Assembly: GCA_023150835.1 (NCBI GenBank)
Contig: JAKLKB010000076.1
Location: forward strand, 1 to 39,932
From: Myxococcota bacterium
GTDB taxonomy: Bacteria > Myxococcota_C > UBA6777
DNA: 39,932 nt
Reading direction: 5' to 3'
The notes beneath the pieces are model-generated. The model was not told the DNA's origin. It saw only the letters and a program-made list of their open reading frames with translations, and ran no database searches. Position numbers and translations under genes: made by a program. Shown in pieces: positions 23,193 through 31,556 of this stretch (its first letter is position 1; each line of letters starts with the position of its first letter).

Positions 23193-25148
23193 ATGGGATG
23201 GATGAGTGTTCGTTGGAAGATCTTTTTTAGTTCGATGCTGTTGATTGTGGTGTTTGTGGGGACGACAGGTTGGATTTTTCAGCGGGCTTTGCAGGGTTGG
23301 CTGCGCGATCACACGCAACAGGAGATGCAGCGGCAGGCGGAGGTGTTGGGCCTGTGGTTGGCGCGATCTCCCGATATCTCGATGCAAGAGCGAGCAAGCG
23401 TTTTGCAAGAGATGGCGTTGCGGGCGGGCCTGCGGATCACGTTGATCGACGAAAAGGGCGTTGTGTGGGCGGATTCGCATCGTACGGCGCAACAGATTCG
23501 GCAGATGGAGAATCATCTTCAACGGCCTGAGATTCAAGAAATTCTTCAAAAGAAGATGGGAACTGCGATCCGTCGTAGTATGACTTTAGAGCGCAAGATG
23601 TGGTATCTTGCGTTACCTTATGCTTGGGAAAAAAGTACATCTCGCCCTGCGGGGCGAGGGTTTCTGCGGGTGGCGAAGATCCAGCGCGAGGTCGAGATGG
23701 TGGTGGGCCGCTTGGGGGTGGCGTTGTTGTTGGCGACGTTGGTGGGGTTGGTGCTGTCGCTGTTGATTAGCATGGGGACTTCGCACATCGTTTCGCGCAC
23801 GCTGCGTCCGATCGTGGCGAATGCAAGGGCGATAGCGCGGGGTCAAGGCGAGAGTGAAGAGAAGATCGCGGATGAAGAGGGCGTCGATATCCCGTTGCAC
23901 CAGTCTTTTAATCCGATGTCCAAAACAGGCGGACTGGCGGGTTCTTTGCGCTATGTTGCGCAAGAGTTGGCCTTGACAGTTGAGACGTTGGCCAGCGAAC
24001 GCGATCGATTTGCAGCGGTACTTGAAAGCATGAATGCGGCGGTGGTTGCGGTGAATCGGGAATGTCGGATCTCTTGGGTGAATCGGGCGGCGTACACGCT
24101 TTTGGGCCTGAAACAAAGCCCTGTTGGAAAAGCTTTGTTTGAGGTGATCCCGTCGGTGGAGTTGCAAGAGTTGGTCGAACAAGCCCATGCAGGGGTGTCT
24201 TGCGACGCGGAGTTCGATCTGCCCGAGCCACAGGCATTGCGCGTACAGGCGCGTGCCACACCGCTTGCCGCGACGGGCGGAAGCGTCGTCTTGTTGCACG
24301 ATATCACCGAACTACGGCGGTTAGAGACGATCCGCCGTGACTTTGTGGCCAATGTTTCTCACGAACTTCGCACGCCGCTGAGCATCATCCGCGCCAATGC
24401 GGAGACGCTGTTGGACGGAGCGTTAGAGGAACCCGAGATCGCAAGGGAGTTTGTGGGGGCGTTGTTGAACCACGCAGAGCGGCTTTCGCTGTTGGTCAAC
24501 GATCTTTTGGAACTCTCGCGTATCGAGGCCAATCGTTATCCGCTACGTTCGCAGGCGTTGTCGCTCGCGCCGTTGATCCGTCGATCGATCGAATCCATTC
24601 AGTCAGCGGCAGAAAAGAAACGCTTGATGCTTCGCGAAGAACTCGCGGAGGGTTTGGAGGCCCAAGCAGACAAACAAGCACTCGAGCAGATCCTGTTGAA
24701 TCTGATCGACAATGCTGTGAAGTATACACCGACAGGTGGAAAGATTATCTTACGCACGTATGCCAAAGAAGAGGACGCGATGATCGAGGTAGAAGATGAC
24801 GGGCCGGGGATCGATGCAGAACATCGCCATCGGATCTTTGAGCGATTCTATCGGATCGATCCCGGTCGATCGCGCCAACAAGGCGGAACGGGCTTGGGTT
24901 TGGCGATCGTGCGCAACCTTGTCGAGGTCTTGGGGGGGCGCGTTGGTGTAAGGCCGGCCTCTCCGCATGGTTCGATCTTTTGGGTGCGCCTTCCTGCGGT
25001 CGCTTTGCAAGCAGACAGCGAAGAGGACGATCCTTTTTCCGATGAACCAGCCGAAGATCACGACCACGAAGACGATCCTCAAGGGCATTCTTCGACAGAT
25101 GCCACGATCGAAAGGCTCAAGAAGCCTCCGACAGGTGCCGCGATTTAA
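23193..25148 (+). CDS. PhoR-like membrane sensor histidine kinase
   Basis: A 651-aa membrane kinase. TM1 is at about 9-30, with a periplasmic sensor at about 31-173 and TM2 at about 174-196. Next come a HAMP linker (SRTLRPIVANARAIARG), a PAS domain (about 270-375, FAAVLESMNAAVVAVNREC), then HisKA with His390 in ANVSHELRTPL. The HATPase has N-box LIDNAVKYTPTGG, G1 DDGPGIDAEH, F-box FERFYR and G2 GGTGLGLAIV, all intact. The C-terminus adds an acidic/His tail (EEDDPFSDEPAEDHDHEDD) after the catalytic domain, unusual for PhoR. The cognate regulator is immediately upstream. Start choice between ATG 23193 and ATG 23202 is uncertain. The stop overlaps the stop of the convergent membrane gene by 4 bp. 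Confidence 0.92.
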   Translation: MGWMSVRWKIFFSSMLLIVVFVGTTGWIFQRALQGWLRDHTQQEMQRQAEVLGLWLARSPDISMQERASVLQEMALRAGLRITLIDEKGVVWADSHRTAQQIRQMENHLQRPEIQEILQKKMGTAIRRSMTLERKMWYLALPYAWEKSTSRPAGRGFLRVAKIQREVEMVVGRLGVALLLATLVGLVLSLLISMGTSHIVSRTLRPIVANARAIARGQGESEEKIADEEGVDIPLHQSFNPMSKTGGLAGSLRYVAQELALTVETLASERDRFAAVLESMNAAVVAVNRECRISWVNRAAYTLLGLKQSPVGKALFEVIPSVELQELVEQAHAGVSCDAEFDLPEPQALRVQARATPLAATGGSVVLLHDITELRRLETIRRDFVANVSHELRTPLSIIRANAETLLDGALEEPEIAREFVGALLNHAERLSLLVNDLLELSRIEANRYPLRSQALSLAPLIRRSIESIQSAAEKKRLMLREELAEGLEAQADKQALEQILLNLIDNAVKYTPTGGKIILRTYAKEEDAMIEVEDDGPGIDAEHRHRIFERFYRIDPGRSRQQGGTGLGLAIVRNLVEVLGGRVGVRPASPHGSIFWVRLPAVALQADSEEDDPFSDEPAEDHDHEDDPQGHSSTDATIERLKKPPTGAAI

Positions 25149-25579
25149 AGGATCAAGAAGCCAGCGAGTGTTGAGAAGGTGTTGGCAGAGAGGGCAGCCA
25201 CGAAGGCCAAGAGCCATCGGGCCTGTTGGGGAGAGAGCGAAGAGAGCGGAGGATGGGGGGTCGTGGAGAGGGTGGTGCGGATCTCCAAAAGGCGCTCTTG
25301 TGCGGCGTTTGGAGCAAGAAACAGCCCAAGCAGGAGTGTTTCTGTCAAGGTCACCCATGCTTCAGCGACCCATATCCACAACCAAGTAGGCTGAAAGCGT
25401 GGGAAAAGATACCAAAGAAAAGGATGTGTTGCGAGATTAATGAGAAAAAGAACGAAGACATGCCGTCTTGTTTTGCCAAGAGAAGACCACAAAACAAACG
25501 TATAGACGGGCCACTCAAGAGCCAAAGTCCAGAGGAAAGCGTAAAACCAAAGCGAAAAGGGGTAAGAATAAACGGTCAA
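25145..25579 (-). CDS. Small four-helix integral membrane protein
   Basis: A 144-aa hydrophobic protein with about four predicted TM helices (FSLWFYAFLWTLALEW; HVFVLFLINLATHPFLWYLF; WLWIWVAEAWVTLTETLLLG; ARWLLAFVAALSANTFSTLA). The second helix carries 'NLATHPFLWY' and the third 'EAWVTLTE', charged or polar residues inside the membrane that may be functional. I do not recognise the family with certainty. The start is TTG 25579, with AAAAGGA about six bases upstream; the longer TTG at 25618 lies in a family A repeat. It converges with the histidine-kinase gene, and the two stops overlap by 4 bp. Confidence 0.65.
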   Translation of the reverse strand: MTVYSYPFSLWFYAFLWTLALEWPVYTFVLWSSLGKTRRHVFVLFLINLATHPFLWYLFPRFQPTWLWIWVAEAWVTLTETLLLGLFLAPNAAQERLLEIRTTLSTTPHPPLSSLSPQQARWLLAFVAALSANTFSTLAGFLIL

Positions 25580-25612
25580 GGAGTTTCCTTTTTGTGGGGA
25601 GGTATCGTTTGT

Positions 25613-25748
25613 TGGCAAAAAAGCCGTGTTCGTGAGCTTTTTTGCGGTAGAGTCGTTTGTTTGAAAAACATCGGATCACCCCGCCAATACGGGGGCAAGG
25701 GGGCCGCGCTAAGGAAGTGGGGCGTGGGGCAAAGCCCCATACGCGCTA
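25613..25748 (-). repeat. Family A dispersed repeat, inverted
   Basis: AAAAAAGCCGTGTTCGTGAG, TCGTTTGTTTGAAAAACATC, CCCCGCCAATACGGGGGCAA and GGGGCGTGGGGCAAAGCCCC: the reverse complement of the 3013-3139 copy with moderate divergence. Confidence 0.72.
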
Positions 25749-25793
25749 GATTAATACGATATCCAAGTGATGTGTTCTCGTAGGATAGTGTGT

Positions 25794-25866
25794 AGACGCC
25801 CGATTGTTGGGCAGCCACACCTGTCTGCCCCTACGTTTTACGATCACACAATGGGCGGATTTCACC
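25794..25866 (+). repeat. Family B dispersed repeat
   Basis: GACGCCCGATTGTTGGGCAG, CCACACCTGTCTGCCCCTAC, TTTTACGATCACACAATGGG. The stem is diverged (ACACCTGT) compared with the other copies, but the flanks are conserved. Confidence 0.75.
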
Positions 25867-25905
25867 TGACGCCTATGGGGCAAAGCCCCGCAAAAAATTA
25901 TTCAA

Positions 25906-27126
25906 TTACGCTGATTTGATTGGGGTTGGGAGAGATGCTGCGGGCGGGGGATCGGAAGAGCGCGCAGCGTTGCAGAGGACGTGGGCGATAAAGGCCAGTT
26001 CAAGCCACCCGTGGAAGGCGATCAAGGTGAGGTAGGCGTTGCGTGTGTGAACGGCTTGAAAAAGGCCGATGAATGGGACGGCAAGACACCCAAGGATCAC
26101 CAACCACAGGCCGAGAGAGCCAAAGTCTTCACGCAAAGACTCGATATTGCGGCGAAAGGTTGAGGGGCCTTTGCGTGCGTAGAAGTGGTGATTGTTGGGG
26201 ACAAGGCGCAGCCAGATGCTGTAGTGGACGGATTGAGCGAAGGTGTAGATCAAGACGATGCGTAGGCCCCAGACAGGCTCGACGCCGGGAGCCAAGAGGC
26301 GGACCATACCGTTGAGTTCGAAACCGTTGGAGAGATCGCGGTAGGCACCCATCGAGGCAGCCAAGGGTTCCAGCCATCCAGAGGCCAAGAGGCCGATGGC
26401 ACCGAGATAAAAGACCACTACACCTGCATAACGAGGCCAAGGCCCATCGCCGCGTGACCACCACAGCCAGATGCCGACAGCGACGAGGTTATGCAAGTGC
26501 CCAAGCGCAAGGATCGTCTGCCAAGGCCGACCGATCAGCCACATCGAGCACACAGCAAGGAACACCAAAAGGCCCATTCGTAGGCGCAGATCAGCGCGAC
26601 TGGTCGCCACAGCGCCTAAGATCGCCGCACTCCCGCAAGCGATCTCAGCCGCAGGCCAAAACAACAATCCCCCCATCATACCGATCCGCAAAGCCGTCAT
26701 CAGCGCGAGCGGCAACAAGATACCCCATACCGCCCATCGTTCGACCTTTTTGGGAGGGCGTATCAACAAGTAGCGGATATCCGAAACGATGTGCGGCGTC
26801 CCCAACAACAGCGGCCCGATCAACAACAACCACAACGGAACAAACAGCGTACACAACAACGCAACACTCATCCCAAAGATCGCGTACGCCACCACACGCG
26901 CCGAACGATCCGCGATCAGCATCCCGCCCAAGCGCAACCGCACAAACCATCGCCAAAATGCGCGCCGTATGCCATCCAAAAAAGACAGCGCCAAAGAAAG
27001 CGCAGGAGGCAGCGGAGAAAAGGCTTCCGAAGTATGCGGATCTTCGATCGGTGTATGAGAAGAAGGAGGTGATGGATAGGGCGATTGCGGAGAAGGTGTG
27101 GGCAAAGGAGCGATGGGTGGCATCAT
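25906..27126 (-). CDS. Polytopic membrane protein with conserved-looking intramembrane histidines
   Basis: A 406-aa protein with a Pro/Ser-rich cytoplasmic N-terminus (1-45) and about eight TM helices. Histidines fall in or next to helices: GTPHIVSD (His112, Asp116), GHLHN (His210, His212), QSVHYS (His301), NNHHF (313-314) and AFHGWLELAF (His372). This arrangement vaguely recalls membrane di-iron enzymes such as Brp/Blh carotenoid oxygenases, whose first motif is also a PHxxxD-type sequence. Overall similarity cannot be judged by eye, so function is left open. ATG 27126 and ATG 27123 are both possible starts. It follows the MYXO-CTERM-like gene by 87 bp on the same strand and ends at a repeat cluster. 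Confidence 0.78.
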   Translation of the reverse strand: MMPPIAPLPTPSPQSPYPSPPSSHTPIEDPHTSEAFSPLPPALSLALSFLDGIRRAFWRWFVRLRLGGMLIADRSARVVAYAIFGMSVALLCTLFVPLWLLLIGPLLLGTPHIVSDIRYLLIRPPKKVERWAVWGILLPLALMTALRIGMMGGLLFWPAAEIACGSAAILGAVATSRADLRLRMGLLVFLAVCSMWLIGRPWQTILALGHLHNLVAVGIWLWWSRGDGPWPRYAGVVVFYLGAIGLLASGWLEPLAASMGAYRDLSNGFELNGMVRLLAPGVEPVWGLRIVLIYTFAQSVHYSIWLRLVPNNHHFYARKGPSTFRRNIESLREDFGSLGLWLVILGCLAVPFIGLFQAVHTRNAYLTLIAFHGWLELAFIAHVLCNAARSSDPPPAASLPTPIKSA

Positions 27127-27213
27127 GAGGCCCTTTATGGTGGGTGCGGAGGGTGGCGTGAGGTTCGCTCTGGAGGCGCAGCGAACGCCAAAGAGGCGAG
27201 AATGAGGGATGAT

Positions 27214-27663
27214 CTAGGTGTTGCGGCGGGAACGTCGCGTCAGCCAGATGCCGAACAACACAAAGCAAGCGAGAAAAAAGCTGGCGTTGCTCGAACCCGG
27301 CCACGAAAACGCGCTGCATCCGCCTGTTTTTGGGGGCGTGGTTTCTGTGACGCTACCATCCGAAGGGGCAGATTCTTGTTGGGGGGCACCTTCGGATGGA
27401 GCGGGTTCTTGTGTGGTTCCTGTGATGCACTTGACGCAGTCATACTCTTTGCTCGTCGGTGGGGTTCCGTCCGAATAGTCGAGCTTTGTGCATTTGCTCT
27501 GTTGACAAGTGCCTGTTTTGCTGTCGGCAGTACAAGTGTCTCCAGCAGCTTTTTTGTCACAAGCCGCAACTTCGGGGGGGATCACGTCGGCGTGGGTGTT
27601 TCCTGCACAAAAGAAACAGGCCATCGAGATCAGCCATCCAAGCCATCGTTTGTTGTGTCGCAT
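27214..27663 (-). CDS. Secreted Cys-rich protein with MYXO-CTERM-like anchor
   Basis: A 149-aa exported protein. The signal peptide (about 1-27, cleavage after THA in CFFCAGNTHADV) is followed by a Cys-rich module 'PPEVAACDKKAAGDTCTA', GTCQQSKC and DCVKC (about 30-85). Then comes a low-complexity Pro/Ser/Glu linker and a C-terminal GGCSAFSWPG, a TM helix and RRSRR. The Cys-Ser, helix, Arg-cluster order is that of MYXO-CTERM sorting signals, which in myxobacteria direct proteins to the cell surface after processing. 'Exx-C..K.AGD.C' modules occur in many myxobacterial surface proteins. ATG 27663 has GAGG seven bases upstream; the extension upstream to 27825 lacks signals. Confidence 0.8.
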   Translation of the reverse strand: MRHNKRWLGWLISMACFFCAGNTHADVIPPEVAACDKKAAGDTCTADSKTGTCQQSKCTKLDYSDGTPPTSKEYDCVKCITGTTQEPAPSEGAPQQESAPSDGSVTETTPPKTGGCSAFSWPGSSNASFFLACFVLFGIWLTRRSRRNT

Positions 27664-27846
27664 CGGGTATCCTCGTTGTGGGGGTGGGTTGTTTGGTCTG
27701 CATCGGCGCAGAAGTCTTACAGGCCTCTTCGCGATGTATCGGGTCGAGCGGTGGCTCGGATCGCGTTGATGCAGAAGCCATGCAAAATGCCTCTGTAGCT
27801 TGCCTGAAACAGTTGTAGATGGCAATAGCGTTGTGGGGGGGAGTGT

Positions 27847-28764
27847 CTAGGGGCGGGGAGCAACAGCGTACGCGGTATCGTAGATGTCGGCAGGAAGGGG
27901 TTCTCGGCGGATGCGCCATTCTTCGGGGAGTCCGTTGCGGTCGGCCAAGATCACGATCCCACCGACGATCGCGCAGGTGGTGTCACGATCACCCAAGCAT
28001 CGGACGGTGGCCCAAAAAGCTTCTTCGTAGTTGTGGAGGTAGTGTGCAGCGCACCAGACACAAAAAGGAACCGTGTCTTGGCAAGAGATGCGTTGGCCGG
28101 AACCCACCCACTCAGCGACTTTTTCGGAGCCGTCTTGGAGGTCGAAACGCAAGGTCGTCTCGATGTTTTGGCGAACCTGACTTTCGGGCGTGTGGCGCAA
28201 GACTTCTCGAATGAGTTCGGCAGGGGTGGCTTTCCAACCATCACCCACACGCCACGCCAAGGCCGCCATCACAGCGGTGGCAACGGCTCCTGCGATGCCT
28301 TCGGGGTTGGTATGTGTGGGAAGTGCAGAGCGGCGGGCATGTTCGCAGACCGCGTCGATATCTTCCGCAAAATACGCACCCAAGGGCGGAATGCGCATCG
28401 CCGAACCGTTGCCAAAAGAACCCGTTCCACCGAACATCTGCGGAGCGACTTGATCCCACCGTTGCCCTGCGCGCAACTGCGTCAACAAGATATGCGCGCC
28501 GCCGCCGTAGCCACGTCGGGAGTTGTAGCGCGCTGCGAATCGTTTGGCGAGCGCATCAGCATCGATGCCTCCGTCCTCAAGAAGGCTTTCCACGATGCTC
28601 AACGCCATCTCCGTGTCATCGGTATAAGGCCACGGCCCTTCGGGGATCTTGCGCCATGCCATCGCAGGCATGATTTCCGAGGGGAGGCCGAAAAAGCGTT
28701 CCCCCAAAGCGTCCGCAACAGAAAGACCTTCCAAAGACAAAAGCGCCCGTTCGATGGGTTGCAT
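27847..28764 (-). CDS. ADP-ribosylglycohydrolase (DraG/ARH family)
   Basis: A 305-aa protein of the DraG/ARH fold, which removes ADP-ribose from proteins or related substrates using two Mg2+ ions. Metal-binding motifs look intact: YTDDTEM at 47-53, GNGSAMRIPPLG at about 117-128, 'THTNPEGIAGA' at about 150-160, and GDRDTTCAIVGGI near 258-270, matching the family's GGDTDT-type site with Arg in place of Thr. It starts at ATG 28764 with AGGAG seven bases upstream, 53 bp after the MATE gene. No ADP-ribosyltransferase is visible nearby, so substrate and role are unknown. The DNA around its start is duplicated inside the end of the MATE gene. Confidence 0.92.
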   Translation of the reverse strand: MQPIERALLSLEGLSVADALGERFFGLPSEIMPAMAWRKIPEGPWPYTDDTEMALSIVESLLEDGGIDADALAKRFAARYNSRRGYGGGAHILLTQLRAGQRWDQVAPQMFGGTGSFGNGSAMRIPPLGAYFAEDIDAVCEHARRSALPTHTNPEGIAGAVATAVMAALAWRVGDGWKATPAELIREVLRHTPESQVRQNIETTLRFDLQDGSEKVAEWVGSGQRISCQDTVPFCVWCAAHYLHNYEEAFWATVRCLGDRDTTCAIVGGIVILADRNGLPEEWRIRREPLPADIYDTAYAVAPRP

Positions 28765-28862
28765 CGGTTTCTCCTATTGAGTGGTGGCGAGTGCATCGGG
28801 AATTCGGGGCGGTCTCTTTACCTCACCCGCTGCATCGGTTCCTCTTTTGGGGTGGTGGCGGA
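28760..28862 (-). repeat. Direct duplication of the ARH translation-initiation region
   Basis: On the minus strand, CGCCACCACTCAATAGGAG then AAACCGATGCA (ARH start, about 28761-28792) is matched by CGCCACCACCCCAAAAGAGG then AACCGATGCA at about 28831-28862, 71 bp upstream within the last codons of the MATE gene. The MATE C-terminus (EEPMQRVR) is read through the duplicate ATG. Confidence 0.7.
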
Positions 28863-30350
28863 GGCTGTAGGAGGCGCAGAGGGCGGATGGATCGTCTTTT
28901 TCCACAGCGGTATCGACACATAGAGCGCAACCATCCCCGTGATGATCTGCGCCAAGGCGAGCGCCCAAAAGACGCCTTGTGGTCCGAACCAGTTCATCCC
29001 AAGCCACGCCAGCGGTAGTGAAAGGATCGGCATACGCAATAGGGCCAATGCAGCGGCCTTCATCGGTTGGTTGGTGGCGTTAAAGGTTGCGCTGCAAGCC
29101 ATGACCACTCCCGTTAAGGGATAACCAAACGCGACAATCCAGAGATATCTTGTGATCCACGGGACGACCTTGGGATCGTTGGAAAAGAACCGTGCGATCG
29201 GATCCGCCATGACGAAGATCACAAGATAAGCCAACGTCCCGCCCACGAGCGAAAGCATGAAGCTAAAACGCAAGGCCCCCGTCACACGGTCTTTTCGTTG
29301 CGCACCCCAGTTTTGCCCAACAAAGGGAGCCAACGCTGCGCTTACAGCCATCGGCACCATCAAAAACAACATCTCCAAACGCCCGCCTGCTCCAAATGCT
29401 GCAACCGTTTCTTTGCCATAACCCGCAAGCATCCCAGTCAAGATGCCCAAAGACAGGGGCGTTGCGATCTGTGTCGCAGCGGAGGGCAGGCCGATCGCCA
29501 AAACCGCCCGCCACGAGGCGAAGATCCCTTGTAAGCATCGTGAAGAAAAGTCCAGCATTTTTTCTCGTCGTGACAACACCCACAAAGCCACCAACAACGT
29601 TAACGCACGTGAAAAGATCGTCGTAAGCGCTGCACCCGCCATCTCCATTCGTGGGATCGGACCCCAGCCAAAGATAAAGATCGGGTCCAAGACGATGTTG
29701 ACCAAGGCCGCAAAGAACATCACCACCGCAGGCGTGCGTGTGTCGCCCGAGGCTCGGATCGCTCCGTTGCCCACCATCGGGACCACCAAAAACACCACGC
29801 CGATATACCAGATCACCATGTAGTCATGGATCCAAGGCAGCGCGCTTTCTTTGGCCCCCAAAGCCCGAAACAACGGATCGATCGTGAGCAAACCCACCAC
29901 CGCAAAACACGCCACCACCAGCATCGAAAGCAACATCGCGTGTGTCGTGAGCTTTTGCACTTCTTCCCATCGTCCCGCCCCGATCGCCCGTGAGACCACC
30001 GAAGTGGTTCCCGCAGCCAGCCCCAATGCGATACTTCCAACAAATGCCACCACGGGAAAAGTAAACGATATCGCAGCGAGTTGGGCCGTCCCAAGCTTCC
30101 CCACAAAATACGTGTCGATCAGGTTCATCAACATGATCGAAAGGATGCCAAAGACCATCGGCCCTGCAAGCCCCAACACCGTCGTTGCGATCGGTCCTTC
30201 GGTCAGTTTGGCGCGTGGAGGCTGTCTCGCAGACGCCGAAGACGTCGGAGCGATTAACGCGGGTTCAGGTGCAAACGTTTCGATGAGGGGGGGATCGGGC
30301 GAGAGCGATGCGTTGTTTTCTTCGGATATTTGGGCCTCTTTGTTTGTCAT
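28818..30350 (-). CDS. MATE-family multidrug/metabolite exporter
   Basis: A 510-aa inner-membrane protein of the MATE superfamily (NorM/DinF-like), which exports cationic or metabolite substrates in exchange for H+ or Na+. It has a Pro-rich cytoplasmic N-terminus (1-45), then twelve predicted TM helices in two similar halves. 'GPMVFGILSIMLMNLIDTYF' is the first helix of half 1 and 'AVLAIGLPSAATQIATPLSL' that of half 2. Half 1 also has 'TTSVVSRAIGAG' and half 2 'VGQNWGAQRKDRV', the usual MATE loop motifs. Substrate cannot be read from sequence. Start ATG 30350 has GGAG six bases upstream; ATG 30362 is the alternative. It is followed by the ARH gene and preceded by the lamin-tail lipoprotein gene, 124 bp away. 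Confidence 0.92.
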   Translation of the reverse strand: MTNKEAQISEENNASLSPDPPLIETFAPEPALIAPTSSASARQPPRAKLTEGPIATTVLGLAGPMVFGILSIMLMNLIDTYFVGKLGTAQLAAISFTFPVVAFVGSIALGLAAGTTSVVSRAIGAGRWEEVQKLTTHAMLLSMLVVACFAVVGLLTIDPLFRALGAKESALPWIHDYMVIWYIGVVFLVVPMVGNGAIRASGDTRTPAVVMFFAALVNIVLDPIFIFGWGPIPRMEMAGAALTTIFSRALTLLVALWVLSRREKMLDFSSRCLQGIFASWRAVLAIGLPSAATQIATPLSLGILTGMLAGYGKETVAAFGAGGRLEMLFLMVPMAVSAALAPFVGQNWGAQRKDRVTGALRFSFMLSLVGGTLAYLVIFVMADPIARFFSNDPKVVPWITRYLWIVAFGYPLTGVVMACSATFNATNQPMKAAALALLRMPILSLPLAWLGMNWFGPQGVFWALALAQIITGMVALYVSIPLWKKTIHPPSAPPTASATTPKEEPMQRVR

Positions 30351-30474
30351 CCAGATCTCCATCTGTAGGCTGTTTTAAGCGCCTGCACAATCTAGGCGAT
30401 CTGGCCGTTTCCCCCAAGAGTCCCACAAGGAGACGCTGCGTTTCGATTCTGGAACATCCGCTGCCGACTTGATA

Positions 30475-31509
30475 TCAGGGGTTGGCTTGGCCTTGGGAGG
30501 GGTCGGTCGTTTTCCAAGTTCCGCTTGGATCGCCGTTGGGCGAGCGGCTGTAGGACTTTCCGCTAGGGAGTTCCTTCCATTCGACCTTTGCGACTTCGTT
30601 GCCTTGGGGGTCGTAGATCGCGAGTGCTTCGGAGGAACCGAATTTGAACGCAAAGTCGTTGCCGTCCAATTGGAAGACCATGTAGGTTTTGGGGGGGATT
30701 TTCTTCGCGGTGGGAAAGGCGAGGCGCGTTGCAGGATCGGTGGGGGTGTCGGTGGCTGTGTAGTTTGTGAGGTCGAGTTCACCGTCGCCTGCGTTGTAGA
30801 TCTCGAACCAGTCGGGAGTTCCCGAAGCAAAGATCTCGTTGAGTACAAGTTTTCCTTGGGGGGGCGGGGTCGAGCCGTTGTCTTTGTTGGTGGCGGCGGG
30901 GGTTGGGGTGTCAAGTGTTTTGAATGGGCCTGTTGCGTCAGGGATACGGCCAAAACTTTTTCCTGTTGGAGAGTCGCCGTCTTTCCATTTGACAAGGGCG
31001 ATCAGTTCCCCTTTTGGGTTAAAAATAGCCAATTCTTCTTCGCTTCCGAGCTTGAACCCGGGCCACGCATCGGTCATCTCGAAGACTTTGTATTCGCCTG
31101 CCTTGATCGTGGTTCCTGCGGGAAACTTGGTGCGTTTTTGCGGGTTGGTGGGTTCATCAGAGATCGTGTATTCGGACAGGTCGATGACTTGACTTCCACG
31201 ATTGGATATCTCGCACCAGTCGTTGGGTTCGCCTTTGGCGTTGATCTCGTTGATGGTGAGGTCGCTTGCGACGGGCGTGAGATCGGCAACGACTTCGGGC
31301 GTGGATTCGGTCTTTGTTTCGGCAGTACTTTCAGGTAGAAGGTTATCGGCAAGGGTCTGGTCTGGTTGGCCGTCGGGGATGATTGAACTTCCGTCGGTGG
31401 TTTGTTCGGTCAGGGTTTCGGGGGTGACTTCTTCGTGCTTGGCTCCGCTACAATTAAGCTGATGAATCAAGAGAGTTCCAAAGAAAAAGCACAAAAACAA
31501 TCGTCGCAT
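30475..31509 (-). CDS. Lipoprotein with two lamin-tail domains
   Basis: A 344-aa predicted lipoprotein. Signal peptide and lipobox end at QLNC (Cys20). A Thr/Glu/Asp-rich linker at about 22-80 is followed by two consecutive lamin-tail (LTD) beta-sandwich domains. The first (about 85-190) reads LTINEINAKGEPNDWCEI, SNRGSQVIDLSEYTISD, 'TIKAGEYKVFEM'. The second (about 213-335) reads LVLNEIFASGTPDWFEIYN, 'GDGELDLTNYTATD', 'IPPKTYMVFQLDG'. Bacterial LTDs are usually secreted and associated with membrane or polymer binding. The domains share about the same motifs and arose by duplication. The start has GGAGG four bases before ATG 31509. It is spaced 47 bp from the outer-membrane-protein gene upstream and is probably co-transcribed. 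Confidence 0.88.
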   Translation of the reverse strand: MRRLFLCFFFGTLLIHQLNCSGAKHEEVTPETLTEQTTDGSSIIPDGQPDQTLADNLLPESTAETKTESTPEVVADLTPVASDLTINEINAKGEPNDWCEISNRGSQVIDLSEYTISDEPTNPQKRTKFPAGTTIKAGEYKVFEMTDAWPGFKLGSEEELAIFNPKGELIALVKWKDGDSPTGKSFGRIPDATGPFKTLDTPTPAATNKDNGSTPPPQGKLVLNEIFASGTPDWFEIYNAGDGELDLTNYTATDTPTDPATRLAFPTAKKIPPKTYMVFQLDGNDFAFKFGSSEALAIYDPQGNEVAKVEWKELPSGKSYSRSPNGDPSGTWKTTDPSQGQANP

Positions 31510-31556
31510 TTTACCTCCAAAGAGTTTCTAGGAGTTTGGAAAAAAAGAGAGATTGA

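Larger units (their letters stand above)
25580..25905. other. Spacer with three repeat segments
   Basis: 326 bp containing an inverted family A copy (25613-25748), a family B copy (25794-25866) and a short family A fragment with the hairpin TGGGGCAAAGCCCC (25875-25888), just past the stop of the next leftward gene. No gene seen. Confidence 0.6.

Noticed and set aside
26454-27128. 224-aa plus-strand frame, Arg/Thr/Ser-rich
   Set aside because: Antisense to the polytopic membrane gene; composition is typical of a shadow frame.
30469-31338. 289-aa plus-strand frame
   Set aside because: Antisense to the lamin-tail lipoprotein; no ribosome-binding site.
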